Positions 13,104-24,480 are shown, numbered from the stretch's first letter. The stretch: 64,000 nt of DNA from Nothophaeocryptopus gaeumannii (GCA_031771865.1 JASISA010000025.1:2542001-2606000), one strand, 5' to 3'. Numbers and translations are program-made. The notes: generated by a model from the sequence alone, not told the origin.

Positions 13104-14612
13104 ATGGCATCAAGAAGGCTTGCGCAGAGCCTTCATCACGGCCTCCGCGCCCAGCGTGCCATCAACGCCGTCAAGCCCAGCATCACCCGCCGCGCTCTCG
13201 CGACTCCTGTTAGCCATGGAACAACCACCGAGTCCACCACCTTGAGCAACGGCTTCACGGTACGCAGCCATTGGGTCCTGAGATGCCCGGTAAGGGAAGT
13301 TTAGCTAATGGGGACAATTTAGATCGCGACCGAGCACTCCCCGTACGCGCAAACGTCCACAGTCGGTGTCTGGATCGATGCCGGCTCGCGCGCTGAGACC
13401 GACAAGACCAATGGAACCGCCCATTTCCTCGAACATCTTGCCTTCAAGGGCACACAAAAGCGAACCCAGTCGCAATTAGAGTTGGAGATTGAAAACATGG
13501 GCGGACACCTCAACGCCTACACCTCCCGCGAGAACACCGTCTACTACGCCAAGAGCTTCAACAGCGATGTGCCCGCAACCGTTGACATCCTCGCCGATAT
13601 CCTCCAAAACAGCAAGCTCGAGAAGCATGCCATCGAGCGCGAGCGCGATGTCATTCTTCGGGAACAGGAAGAGGTGGACAAGCAGCTGGAGGAGGTTGTC
13701 TTTGACCACTTGCACGCAACCGCTTTCCAGAACCAGCCACTGGGCCGCACCATCCTTGGGCCCAAGGAAAACATCCTCAGCATCTCGCGCGATGATCTTG
13801 AGAGCTACATCAAGACCAACTACACTGCTGACCGCATGGTCCTTGTTGGTGCCGGTGGTGTCCCACACGATGAGCTGGTGAAGCTGGCCGAGAAGTACTT
13901 TGCCAACATCCCAGCCTACAACCCGAACGCGCAAAACAACGCCTACGTCCGCGGTCTGGGGTCCAAGCCCGATTTCATTGGGTCTGAGGTCCGGATACGA
14001 GACGACACCCTCCCAACCGCCAACATTGCCATTGCAGTTGAGGGTGTGAGCTGGAAGGACGACGACTACTTTACCGGACTTGTCACTCAGGCTATTGTTG
14101 GCAACTGGGATCGATCAATGGGCAACTCCCCATACCTCGGCTCCAAGCTGTCGACCTTCATCCACGACCACAAGCTTGCCAACTCGTTCATGTCCTTCTC
14201 CACATCCTACTCTGACACTGGCCTCTGGGGTATCTACCTGGTCTCGGATGCTATCACTCGCCTTGACGATCTTGTCCATTTCACGCTCCGTGAGTGGTCG
14301 CGCCTCTCTTTCAACGTCACCGAAGCCGAGGTCGAACGCGCCAAGTCGCAACTCAAGGCCAGCATCCTGCTTTCCCTCGACGGCACAACCTCAGTCGCAG
14401 AGGACATTGGCCGACAAATCATCACCACCGGCCGCCGCCTGTCGCCTGAGGAGGTGGAGCGGGTGGTCGGCAGCATCACCGCGCAAGACGTCATGAAGTT
14501 CGCGCAGGCTAAGCTTTGGGACCGCGACATCGCCATCTCCGCTGTTGGACAGATCGAGGGACTTTTGGACTACAACAGAATCAGAAACGACATGAGCCGA
14601 CTTATGTCATAG
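13104..14612 (+). CDS. MAS1: Mitochondrial processing peptidase beta subunit
   Basis: Catalytic subunit of the matrix peptidase that removes presequences from imported proteins; in some fungi the same protein also serves as core I of complex III. Two exons, 13,104-13,259 and 13,323-14,612, with a 63-nt intron (GGTACGC...TTTAG) kept in phase 0, give 481 residues, the normal family length. Residues 1 to about 35 are Arg/Ala/Ser-rich, a presequence. The inverted zinc motif HFLEH is at about residues 86-90 (H-x-x-E-H), with the downstream acidic block IERERDVILREQEE that supplies the third ligand. Presence of HxxEH marks beta rather than alpha. M16-family features continue to the end (MVLVGAGGV, then NIAIAVEG). 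Symbol by yeast homology. Confidence 0.93.
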
Positions 14613-15724
14613 GTCAGGAAAGCGCGAGGAGCGGTGATAGAAGAGGAGAGTCGGGGTAGAGACTTTGGGATTGGTGTGTGGAGTGCAAAAGAGAAACAGT
14701 GTAAAATCTCATAGAAACACCCGCCCATGGTCAGGTTCTTCGCTCTTTGTGTGCTGGTATAGAGCTGGCCACTCGGAGGGCGTAGATGTTGTGTATATTT
14801 AGCCTTGTGCTGTTATATTGTGCCTCTTGTTTGCTTCTCCGTTACTATGCACTGTCGAGACACTGACCACATTGGCAGAAAAGGGCCACGAACGCGGGCT
14901 GGCGACTATCAAGCGCAGGTTGGGGGAACGATGAAGGGAGAAGATGAGTTGGATGACGACTTGGCCGGAACACAAAAGCGGAAGGCACAACACTGACAGC
15001 TGAAGAAAGCTTGGCTGAACCTTGTTCGAATTCAAATCGCTTCTCGCACGAGGTAGGATGGAAGAAGTCCGGATCGCATCTTCGATATCAAGTCAAGCAC
15101 CCTCGCACCACAATCTGCGGCAAACATGTGTACGGAGGCGCGCATCCTGCCTGCGACAAGCCCAATTCAGCTTGTCCGTGTCCGTGGCTGTGAGGCTGAG
15201 CGCGCACTCCATCTACACTTCATCGGCACCTGCAAGCCCACGCACGCCAGGTCGCACCCAAAAGTCAAGACCATCGCCTTCAAGTTCCACAGACCCAAAT
15301 TCTGTACGAGGCAGACATCATCCCGGCACATCGCGCATCCATCCCTGTCCGCTCTATCTGGAGCATCTGAGGCGAAATTAAACCGGCCGGAGGCGCACCT
15401 CTTGTGATCGGTACGCTGAAGACAACATTCTATTCTGGAGCACCACAGACGTCAACGCAGGTACATGAATACTTGACGCCGTGCTTCCTGACCTCCGGTC
15501 CTCCCTTCTGATCACACGCGTGCGTGGCACGGCAGACGGAGCGCATTTCATTCTTTTTTTAATGAATGCCATTGTTTGATGGTTGCATGTTGACGGACTG
15601 CTGGTACGCCTGAATCTGACGAGGACGACTTTGTTCGCATCACTCGTCTCTTACGCCACCGCCTTCCTTCTCTCACCACGCTCGTTTCATCGACACTCGC
15701 TCCGGCACCAACTTGGCTGCCATA
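14613..15724. other. Intergenic, MPP-beta 3' flank and WSC-gene promoter
   Basis: 1.1 kb with only short, mutually overlapping open frames lacking recognisable domains. The last 150 bases before 15,725 are pyrimidine-rich, typical of a fungal promoter or 5' UTR. Confidence 0.5.
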
Positions 15725-17446
15725 ATGTATTTCACGACTCTCGCCTCTTCGCTCTTCGCCGCGACTGCTCTGGCCCAACAGTACGCAGGCGATGTCATCA
15801 GCGCTTCTCTCCCAATTGTTCCAGGCGCCGATGTGGCCTACTTCAAGATCCCGGATACCACTGGCGCAAACAACAACTTAACTCTAATCAACTATTACTC
15901 ACACGGCACCGATGGAAATCGTATCGTGGAGTCGAACATCCAGCGAGCGGTCATTGTCATCCACGGCTTGCTAAGGGACCCGAACAACTACGAGAATGAT
16001 GTGAGTGTTCCCCTGCAAAGTGGGAGGAAGCGTGCCTGGAGTTTGTGGGTGAGACGAAATACAACAATATGATAGGAAGAGTCTGACCTGCTCTGCGGGT
16101 GTGACGACTTTTTAACATTTGAATCTGAGATTGCAGCTTCTTTCTACCATTATGGTTGACCTAAGGTACCATGAGAAGCCGCTGACTTCGAATAGATGCT
16201 CAACGCTCTTGCAGTAGCGCATGTTGGGAACGCGAACATCTCCGTCGATTCTGTCGCGGTCATTGCGCCTTACTTCCCAAACGGCAACGATAAAAACTAT
16301 GGGTTTCCATGGACTGAAGGTCTCTCAGCTGGTCAAGGATCCACCTCGAATGCACTCGTCTGGTCTGCCTCGCAATGGTCGGCGGGTGGCAACAACCAGT
16401 ATCCCTCGTCTAGCACAAACACCTCCAGCTACTACGTTCTTGACACGCTTCTTCAATACTTCGACGACAAGACACTATTCCCGAACCTGAAGCAGATCGT
16501 CCTCGCTGGTCACTCGATGGGCGGGCAAATGCTGCAGCGCTACGGAGCTGTGAGTACCTTGATCACACAAACACCAGTGACTTACTGGATCGGCAATCCA
16601 GACTCATACGCTTGGTTCAGCACCGATCGCCCACTTTCCACCGCAGCATGCACCACCTATGATGAATACCGCCAAGGCTATGCAGATTATGAGGCGTATG
16701 CCGATGGCATGACATACGGAACCTCGCTCGTCAATCAAGGCCGTGAAGCTCTGCTCGCCAACTTCGGGACCAAGCAGGTCGCTTACGGTCGCGCTCTCCT
16801 CGATCATGGTGATCTCTCCACCGACTGCGCTGCTACCACCACCGGAGCTGACAGACACGAGCGCTTCTTCTTTTTCATTCAAAATTTCCCGCCGACTTGC
16901 GATGGTCCCAGTGGCACCAACTGCGACACCGTCGACTTGATCGACGTCTCACATGACAATGGCCAGATGTTCCAGTCTGCAGCTGGCCAAGCCCGGCTCT
17001 TCACCGACAACTTCTACGGTGATGGATCTCGAGCCTACGACTTCGGCTACCCACGTGCTCAGAATGGCGACGATCCATACCCTGATCCAAGCCAATCTGG
17101 CGCCATTGGAGTCACGAACACAGGCACTTGGACGAATGGCATGACGTATCAGGGCTGCTGGACGAACCAGGAACCGATCACTCCTGCGGCCTTGCCCACG
17201 CTCCTCTACGACAATACTGGAAACAGCATCGAGGGTTGCACAAGTGGATGTGCGGCTGCAGGCTACGGCATCGCGGGTGTTCAAAACGCGACGCAGTGCT
17301 ACTGTGGCAATGCGCTGGACAGCCAAAGTTCGGTTCTTGTTGTCGACACAAGCTGTAGATTGGCTTGCCCTGGCAATGAATATGAGATTTGCGGGAGCTA
17401 CAACAGATTGTCGGTCTTCTCGAATGGTTATCCCACGTTTGAGTGA
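15725..17446 (+). CDS. Secreted alpha/beta hydrolase with C-terminal WSC domain
   Basis: Two exons, 15,725-16,000 and 16,196-17,446, with a 195-nt intron (GTGAGT...AATAG, phase 0), give 508 residues. Residues 1-18 (MYFTTLASSLFAATALAQ) form a signal peptide. Residues about 75-84 (AVIVIHGLLRDP) are the strand and oxyanion region of an alpha/beta hydrolase, and LAGHSMGGQ places the nucleophile Ser near residue 199. A WSC domain follows at about 410-501, with the spaced cysteines QGCW, EGCTSGC, QCYCGN, C..ACPG and EICG. WSC domains bind polysaccharide, so the protein probably acts in or on a cell wall; the substrate cannot be read from the sequence. An internal GTGAGT at 16,551 is not used, because skipping it would leave an impossibly short intron and the frame is open. 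The start is the first real ATG; a longer frame begins only with TTG. Confidence 0.85.
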
Positions 17447-17730
17447 GGAACATAGTCCGAATGTGAGGTAATGTCTATGGCAGGTGACAGAGGGTAACGG
17501 TACAGTACATGTGATGATGAGGTATTGCTAAGGAATCGTATAGATAGATTTCGCTCCTCACGTACACAATTGACATTTCAGGGTCGCTGCCTCTCACGCC
17601 TACGGTGTCTCTGAGACCGGATGTCATCAAGACTCATAGAGCATTCTAGTCAAACCGGTCTTTGTCTTAAAGAACAATCAACCATCAGAAGTTGTTCCAG
17701 AGCTGGCCCGTGCCTTTCACATGCGCTCAC

Positions 17731-18654
17731 ATGTCGTCATCAGCCAATAAGCTACATATGCTTCATCGCATGTCTCACTTGCGAAAGATTTTCTCCTTCC
17801 CTGCCTCGCCATCTCGACTCCAACGCGATATGTCTACAAAAATACAACCCTACTGCTCCCAGCCTCGAGCCATGTCCGCTTACCGAAAAGCCTGCCTGGA
17901 CCTGCAAACAGCCCGCATGACCAAAACCTTTCCGACCACCTCGAGGAGACACCTTCTTTCACTTCCACCCAATGTTCGCTCTCAAATCTGGGAACGTGTC
18001 CTCCATGCACAGCTTGATAACTATGGCACTGTCCACATCACGCACGACTCCCGACGAAAACTCCTCGAGTACCGACAATCAAGCGTCCTCTCCCTCCTCA
18101 CCGTTTGTCGACAGATCAACTCCGAAGCAGCAGGAACTTTCTATCATGACAATCACCTCGAGGTCCACGCCATGGAGATTTGGCATGAGCGGCCGCTCAC
18201 ACGACATGCTTTCAGCGCTGAAGGAGAGCAAAGGACAGAGTTGGCGTGTTGGATCGACGTGGCGTCCGCGACTCGGATCAAGAACATCAGAAGCTTGACG
18301 CTGTCTTCGGATGTGCTGTTCGATCTCTACCTCGCACTAGAAGAAATGGTAGACTCGGAGCTCTTCGGTAAGTTGCAAAAGCTTGTTCTGAGGTTGCTGC
18401 CACATTGGCATGAGGGATACGATTTCGTTGGCTTGTTTGGTGGGGGAGGGAACGACATGAGGAAGGTTGAGGAATGCGTTGGAAGATTGGAGGGGCTTGA
18501 GGATGTGAGGGTAGAGCTTGAAGGGTCGCAGAAGGTTCCGGTGAGAGTGAGAAGGATGGCGGTGAAGTGGGAAGGGAAGTTGGAAGAGGCGCTGAGAGCG
18601 ACGTCCAGGGTTGAGAATGAGGATGGGGATAAGAAGATGGAGGATGTTGGTTGA
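17731..18654 (+). CDS. F-box/2EXR-like protein of unknown function
   Basis: Single exon, up to 307 residues from the first ATG of the frame. Later in-frame ATGs exist and the N-terminal 75 residues are weakly constrained, so the true start may be near TKTFPTTSRRHLLSLPP. That block begins an F-box-like helix pair (HLLSLPPNVRSQIWERVL) followed by LLTVCRQINSEAAGTFY, a pattern common in large lineage-specific families of Dothideomycetes. Such proteins may act as substrate receptors of SCF ubiquitin ligases, but this is inference. The C-terminal tail is charged and low in complexity. It converges with the reductase gene downstream, whose stop lies about 210 bp away on the other strand. Confidence 0.7.
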   Translation: MSSSANKLHMLHRMSHLRKIFSFPASPSRLQRDMSTKIQPYCSQPRAMSAYRKACLDLQTARMTKTFPTTSRRHLLSLPPNVRSQIWERVLHAQLDNYGTVHITHDSRRKLLEYRQSSVLSLLTVCRQINSEAAGTFYHDNHLEVHAMEIWHERPLTRHAFSAEGEQRTELACWIDVASATRIKNIRSLTLSSDVLFDLYLALEEMVDSELFGKLQKLVLRLLPHWHEGYDFVGLFGGGGNDMRKVEECVGRLEGLEDVRVELEGSQKVPVRVRRMAVKWEGKLEEALRATSRVENEDGDKKMEDVG

Positions 18655-18865
18655 ACTCGAGTTGGCTGAGTCTTTTCTCAGCCGTGGCTCTTGCTCTTGC
18701 AATGCAGCTCTGGACTTCGAGAGTCTCGTTGAATCAGGCCACTGGAGTTTTTTTTGGACGTGCCTTGAGCCAGGTGAGGGTTCGCAGCAGATGCTTTGCG
18801 CTCCTAGTGGTCCCCCCCCCAGGTCGACATTCAACAGCTCTTTGAAGGATGTGTTTTCTTGTCTC

Positions 18866-19900
18866 TCAATTTTGTAGATCTTCGTACATCGCCGCCAAAT
18901 CTTCTCCATCCAGTGACTTGCCCGGTTTTCGCGATTGATGTGCGGCATCCAACGCTTTGACAAGTGCATATAGCATCTCCATTCTCGGCACTGGTATTCC
19001 TAGCTTCTGCGCTGTTCTCACAGGGTTGCCCAAGATCACCTCGTGCTCCATGCGCCGGAACCAGAGAACATCAACCAACATGCTCGGCTCGATCCCCGCC
19101 GTACCCTTTCGATCGGTGATGATTTTCAATCCCTGCTCGGCAGCTTCTTTGTTGATTGCAGCATATCCGAGAGCCTGAGATACAGCAATCACTTCATCCA
19201 GCACTCCCCGTATCACACGTAATGCAGCCTCTGATGAAGCCAAGAACGCCTGGTCTCGGGAGAGCGTGAGCGCGCAGATGGGATTCCAGGGAGCATTGAG
19301 CAGAAGCTTGTACCATCTTCGCTGCTGAATATCGCTATGAATCTCTGGATTCCCTCCTCCGGCCTTCAGCAGCTCTTCGAATTGGATTAGTGAATCTTGT
19401 ACAGCCTCTGATACCTCCGCATGCCGAGAAGGATATGATCCAATTTCGAGGCGTTCTATGCCACCCATACTGATATGCCCTGGACTCGTTTGAGTCGTAG
19501 GAAGGTAGGCAACGCAAGTGAGCAGTGGGTTCGATGGGAATTTAGCTTTGTATTCTTGCTCGATATCAATTCCGTTCTGAATCAACACAATAGTCGTCTT
19601 GCCCTCTGTCACTCCTGCTGCTATTGTTTCGCTTGTTTTGACTTCCGGTAGTGCTTTACAGCTCACGATCAGGTAGTCGCAGGGTCCGTCCTGTGCTGCT
19701 TCTTCGACGGTCCGCACGACTTTCGGATTGATGTGAATTCCATCTCCATACAGGGCGGAGTCGATCGTGAAGCCGTTCTCTTTGGCAGCTGTGTAGTTAG
19801 AGCGGCAGACGGCTGTCACATCGCATCCGGCTTTAAGAAGGATGTAGAGGTATATGGTTCCTATGGCTCCTGAGCCGAAAAGAAGAATCTTGGGTGCCAT
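18866..19900 (-). CDS. Ketopantoate reductase-like oxidoreductase (ApbA/PanE family)
   Basis: 344 residues, single exon. The chosen ATG encodes MAPKILLFGSG; a TTG-initiated frame three codons longer was rejected. Residues 4-20 carry the Rossmann motif GSGAIGTIYLYILL for NADP(H). A CDYLIVSCKA strand, then VLIQNGIDIE (the conserved QNG of the family) near residue 110 and the C-terminal all-helical domain with WYKLLLNAPWNPICAL (the K..N..NP block) are in the expected order. PanE reduces 2-dehydropantoate to pantoate in pantothenate and CoA synthesis, but fungi hold many paralogues that reduce other 2-oxo acids, so the substrate is uncertain. The gene points away from the HET relic, 281 bp upstream. 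Confidence 0.85.
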   Translation of the reverse strand: MAPKILLFGSGAIGTIYLYILLKAGCDVTAVCRSNYTAAKENGFTIDSALYGDGIHINPKVVRTVEEAAQDGPCDYLIVSCKALPEVKTSETIAAGVTEGKTTIVLIQNGIDIEQEYKAKFPSNPLLTCVAYLPTTQTSPGHISMGGIERLEIGSYPSRHAEVSEAVQDSLIQFEELLKAGGGNPEIHSDIQQRRWYKLLLNAPWNPICALTLSRDQAFLASSEAALRVIRGVLDEVIAVSQALGYAAINKEAAEQGLKIITDRKGTAGIEPSMLVDVLWFRRMEHEVILGNPVRTAQKLGIPVPRMEMLYALVKALDAAHQSRKPGKSLDGEDLAAMYEDLQN

Positions 19901-20181
19901 GGCCTTCAACGCCGTCTGGGATTGTGCTTCTGGGTAAGTGTTGGTTTCCTGGTAAGAGTAAACGGAGGGTTCAGGTCAGCTTATCTTTTGATGTATGATA
20001 CGAAGGATGGAATCGGGAACAGGGGATCCATCAATGTGGTGCCTGTCATTTGACGCCATGTCGATTTAGCTGGAACGTCAGATATTGGCGCCGCTTCCAC
20101 ATTAACGTACAATCTCGTTCATCATCAGCAATGCAATGGAGCGAGTGCTGAAGTTCAATTGAGGCGTTCGAATACCATGCT

Positions 20182-22019
20182 ATGGAGCCGTGGAATCTGG
20201 GCACAAGAACGCAGCTCGAGGCGATTCACTGTCCAGTGCTCGCGAACCCAAGAGGCCAGATCCGGCTGCTGCGTTTTACGAATATCTTGCCCATCAGCTG
20301 TGAGTATGAGATATGTCAACTGAGCCGGGCTCTCAAATACACAGCCATTTCGTACACATGGGGCGATCCAGCGCCCGTGAGCGAGGTTCGTCTGCAAGGG
20401 CAACAGATCAAAGTGCATCAGAGCTGCTACGGCGCCTTGGAGCAGATCGTACAACGCTATCCTCCTGCCATAGGTCTCTCCAAGGTATGGATCGATGCGC
20501 TCTGCATTGACCAGAAGAATCTCAAAGAGAAGAGCCAGCAAGTGCAGTCCATGAGCAGGATCTTTGGCAAGCCGAGAAGGTTGTCATCTCCTTCGGCCCT
20601 GCAATAACGGAGAGCAACCTCTTGGCTCAAGAGCTTCGGAACTTTGCCAAAGAGATCCCGGCGTCCAGGACTGACCTGCAATTGGAAGCATCAATGCTCG
20701 ACAATGGACGTACGGACGGCAGCTTTTGGATCAACATGGTGCTTGATCAGTGGACTGAAAGTCGGCGCCAGCACTTAGGTCAGGCATACCAGGATTTGGG
20801 AAACCAATCATACTGGAGTCGTCTGTGGATCGTACAGGAGCTGCATGCGGCGCAAGATATCCAGCTTCTTTGGGGCAATACCCGATACGATTGGAACTAC
20901 CTACAAGGCTTCGACCTACGCCAGCATTTCGGTCTGACACCCATGATGAAAGCAGTGCCGTTCGTTGTGAACCCATACACTACAAGCGATACAGCTCGCA
21001 GCGCTCTTCACCATCTCTCTTCTACGCTAGATGTCTATCAAGACTGGAAGTGCTAAAAACCAGATCTATGACTTACTGAGTATGATCAGACAGCCAGGAC
21101 GCTCAACTGACCTCTTGGTTGACTACACGAAGTCGCCTCTGCAACTGACTAAGGACGCCCTGTGCTCTTTCACTCCATCTGATGACAATCTGAGTTCTCT
21201 AAGCCTGCTATCTCAGACTACGAATACACTCTTTCATGCTCTCGACATCTCGCTCACTCACGATGACATTCGTGCATACTTCGAGAAACGCATCGCGGAA
21301 CGATCGACTGGGCTGGAGACGAAGGACATCTTTAAGTTTGATGAGGACGAGCACGCAGATTTGACAATGAACAACGAATTAACGTGGTGACAGGAAACGT
21401 CGGTGGGCACTGGCTGCGTATCGAGGCAGCTCCTGACCTCAATAAGACGTTGACACTTTTTGGAGCCTGCTTCATTGCAGATCCTGGTGAGACTGGACAA
21501 ATTTGGGAGTGGCCTCTGCATAGGGGAATCGGTGCCAATGTCTCAAGCCAGTCAGTGCCGATCGATATGCATGATAGAAAAGTCGATATTGCTCCGGCTG
21601 CAACGACAACAGGCGACATCACTGTTTCTCTGGATTATGATGAGGTTTTGGGCCACACAGTAGGTTTGATCTGTCGAGAGTATTCGCACCGAAAGTAAGG
21701 CTACAGGATCTGCGGACAGGTCCTGCTTCATCCAGGCGTTGCATGCATTGGGACAACAACCGGTCATCCCGATCAACTCAATGTTTGTGGCTTCTATGAG
21801 AAGTTACATGCACCCACTGTGGACTGACTGCAGCTCTCGCTCGGTGTTGAAGATTGGATGGCATTCGTTGGTCAGCAGGATTTTCCCGAATTGTCCTCTC
21901 CGGAGAAGCGCTTGCGAACCGCGATCTCTAGTTCATACACAGCTTCGTATGCCACGCTGCAGGAAGAGACTGTCGCTGAACCCGAATCCGAGCCTAGCAC
22001 GGATGCCTGGTCGTTATAG
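20182..22019 (+). pseudogene. Broken HET (heterokaryon incompatibility) domain gene
   Basis: The N-terminal 130 residues are a clear HET domain: KYTAISYTWGDP, then KVWIDALCIDQKN and QVQSMSRIF. HET proteins trigger cell death when genetically different hyphae fuse. The frame then shifts near 20,570 (single base lost; the next frame continues with VVISFGP), again near 21,050 (next frame NQIYDLLSM, the usual D-K-I-Y-A-L-L-G block), and near 21,383. In the last frame a TAA (21,696-21,698) and a TGA (21,825-21,827) interrupt sequence that continues to a final TAG at 22,017-22,019. None of the breaks has splice-like borders, so this is decay rather than introns. Only the HET domain up to about residue 128 could be made intact. 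Confidence 0.85.
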
Positions 22020-22622
22020 TCTCAGATGAAAATTACCACAGACACCATCGTACAAGAAGAAAGACTATAAGAGTAAAACGGGAGAAATTCTTCGTCTTGC
22101 AATGCTTCATGAGTCCCGTAGTTTCCGGACTTATGACAGCTGTTTCACATTGAACTGTCGACAGCTGTGTATGGGACTGTGATGGAAATACACACCGATA
22201 GACTTGTTCCACAGGCCGGCATATTGACTGCCTGAGGCCAAACGGTCCGGCAGCTGGGAGGATTTGACATCGGCCCCAAGCTCCGCCAACTCGAATTGGA
22301 CGTTCCACTGCCGCTCTATCTGCACCACGTCGATGATGGGTATGCAGGCTGAATAAGGACACCAATGAATTACTGACAGTAAGAATTTCTCTCTGCTATC
22401 TCTCGTACCGCATCTTGAAGCTGTCGAAATCACACTGCCCTCGCCCTGAACATTCACCGAGCACCTTGCTCCAGGACGATCCGCATCTCCTGATCCTACA
22501 CCTCTCCTCCCTCTTATCTTGTATATACATCTCCCAAGTCCCTTCTGGACCAGTCCTAAATCGCACATATTCGAGCGCGAGACCACCGAACATAAACCAA
22601 CCGCCGAAGTACACGACCCAAC
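22020..22622. other. Intergenic, promoter of the decarboxylase-like gene
   Basis: 600 bp with no supported coding sequence. The stretch just before 22,623 is C/T- and A-rich without a recognisable element. Confidence 0.45.
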
Positions 22623-23243
22623 ATGGCAGTCAAGTCAATACCGAACGACATCTTCCAATATTCGATGCACTCCGCCTTCACCGCTGGTCTCAAAGACGGA
22701 GGTCCGCCTGTTGCCTTCCTCACCAACCACGGCAACCATGGCGTTGGGGTTTTCGAAGACGAGGAATCAGAGATGATCCAAATAGACAGCGTGGCATACA
22801 CCATAGACAAGGACGGCGACGCCGAGCCCGCAGATAAGGGCGACCAACTTCCCTTCGTCATGGTCACGATCTTCAAACCTACACAACAAGCCAAAGCGCC
22901 TTTGAGTACGACAGCGAAAAATTTGAAGGACATGTTTGATGGGGTAGGAAGGAACACTACAATGCCGTTTCGGACAAGAGGGAAGTTCAAGTATTTGAAT
23001 ACACAACAGGCGACATTCTGGGATGTTACAGGAACGATATTCGGCTTCGTGATACCGGAGTGGCAGAAAGGCATGAGTGGGGAGAGGTTACAATGCATGT
23101 TCTTGAGCGAAGATACGAAGCGAGGAGGGAGAGTGGTGGATTTTGAGACGGGAGATGGAGCGGTGCTGGAGTGGGCGAAGTGTGGGAGGTTTCATTTAGG
23201 CTTCCCGCAAGATGAAGAGTTTGAAGAGCTGAGGCTTTCGTGA
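22623..23243 (+). CDS. Acetolactate decarboxylase-like protein lacking the zinc histidines
   Basis: 206 residues, single exon, good start context. Order and spacing match alpha-acetolactate decarboxylase: NDIFQYSMHSAFTAGL near residue 8, NHGNHGVGVFEDE near 35-48 (family H-G-x-x-G-x-G-x-F), MIQIDSVAYTID, QLPFVMVTIFKP, then VTGTIFGFVIPEW, MFLSEDTKRGGRVVDFE and FHLGFPQDEEF. The enzyme normally turns acetolactate into acetoin using a zinc held by the His pair of an H-x-H motif just before the FLSED block and a third His just after GG. Here these positions read LQCM and GGR, so all three appear absent. The fold is probably kept, but catalysis by the known mechanism is unlikely; it may have another ligand or a binding role. 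No signal peptide. Confidence 0.75.
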   Translation: MAVKSIPNDIFQYSMHSAFTAGLKDGGPPVAFLTNHGNHGVGVFEDEESEMIQIDSVAYTIDKDGDAEPADKGDQLPFVMVTIFKPTQQAKAPLSTTAKNLKDMFDGVGRNTTMPFRTRGKFKYLNTQQATFWDVTGTIFGFVIPEWQKGMSGERLQCMFLSEDTKRGGRVVDFETGDGAVLEWAKCGRFHLGFPQDEEFEELRLS

Positions 23244-23356
23244 GGATGCTCGACTTGATACCAGTTGCATTGGGCACCTGACCGCCTTTACCGCGACATT
23301 CTCTGTCCATACAGTCCCCTTGTACGCCCCGTGTATACGATCGGAGCCGCACTCAC

Positions 23357-24480
23357 TCAAGTATCGCCTCTGCATGCTCTTCTCAGCCACTTATTTCTCT
23401 GGATTATCTCGTTGACCCATGTATTCAATTCTGCCATCTGTGGACGATTGGCCGGAGGAAAGGCCATGCAGCTGTCCACCATATCGCAAAGCTCTCTGCT
23501 GTCAAGTGCGCGACCCTCTTGAGAGACCATATAGTCCAGAGGCGTGTTCGGCAAGTATGAAAGCTGTGTTTCTTTCGTCGGAGCATCTCCTTCGATCAAG
23601 CTCATAAGTATCACACCCATGCCCCAGAAGTTGCAAGGAGACAGAAGCTGGAAGTCATCCACAGGCTCGCCGGTCCTGTTGTTTATGAAGCCTAGTTGCT
23701 ATGGTGGGAAGTGACCGTGGATCACGGACTCGATATTGTAGAGCGCTGGATGCACTGGATCTTCTTCATTTGTGAGTACTTCAAGCCCAAATTCGGCAAC
23801 CTTTCTATTGATCTTTGGTCAGTAAGCCCTTTCTTGTGAAAGTGTCTCACTGATCAATGCCTAGTAGGTGTACAACTCATGGTTCAGGAAACTGCGGAAA
23901 GCAGTTATTGGAAGGCGGTCCCAGAAATGCGTTGTCCACTTTGAGATCCCGATGTTTCACCTTCATGCTCACCTGATCCATGGCAATGCAAGCGTCGATG
24001 AGAGCCTTGAATGTATAGATGAGGAAGCACTCAGGCACCAGTTCGTTTCTTTCGGAATGGTGGTCCATCAGATCGCCCAGATCTTCTTGGGGAGCGTGCT
24101 CCACAAGAACTCGATACGTCTTCCTCATTGGGTCGACCTTCGGCTGTCCAGAAAGAAGACCAAGGATGTATCGCGATCGGCCAGTGATGGAAGAGTGGGC
24201 GTAGAACTCCATGGGGCTCGTCCGAAAATTGTGAAGATACCAGCATTCTGCGTTACGCCAACTACTTCCTGCCAGTGTGGTATCTTTCTGCACAGTACGC
24301 CTTGCTACATTGCCGTCCAAACCTTTCTGTACAAGGATAGAGATTTTCCCTCCCCCAGTTTCCCCAAAGTGACTCTCGAGCTCCCAGCCAGGTTCGTCGG
24401 GGAGCGCCAATCGTTGATCTAGTGGAGGAACCTCGAGCTCATGTTGATGAACAGCTCCAGATCTGCGATGCCGGAGAGTA
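23357..24480 (-). pseudogene. Eroded protein kinase gene (kinase A)
   Basis: Minus-strand kinase sequence in pieces. The N-lobe to catalytic-loop piece (about 24,460-23,877) includes VKHRDLKVDNAFLG, an intact HRD..N catalytic loop. After an intron-like gap the next piece has KVAEFGLEVL, where the metal-binding DFG is EFG, then YNIESVIHGHFPP followed by an in-frame TAG (23,701-23,699) exactly where the APE-region Glu or Gln would stand. The C-lobe (NFWGMGVILMSLIEGD, ending ..RACRGDT) stays open to 23,357. No good N-terminal exon with a glycine loop and Lys was found. The D-to-E change plus the nonsense codon make an active kinase unlikely. It resembles the expanded, divergent kinase families of Dothideomycetes. 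Confidence 0.65.

Noticed and set aside
13476..13934. 152-residue minus-strand frame
   Set aside because: Shadow of the MPP-beta exon, which has the HxxEH motif.
16551..16580. Possible second intron (GTGAGT) in the WSC-domain hydrolase
   Set aside because: The frame is open through it, the nearest AG would give a roughly 30-nt intron, and the residues fit the surrounding alpha/beta hydrolase sequence.
20540..21700. Reading the HET gene breaks as introns
   Set aside because: No GT..AG pairs of plausible length sit at the frame changes, and protein-like sequence resumes within a few bases of each.
23868..24422. 184-residue plus-strand frame
   Set aside because: Antisense to kinase A, whose strand contains the HRDLK catalytic loop.
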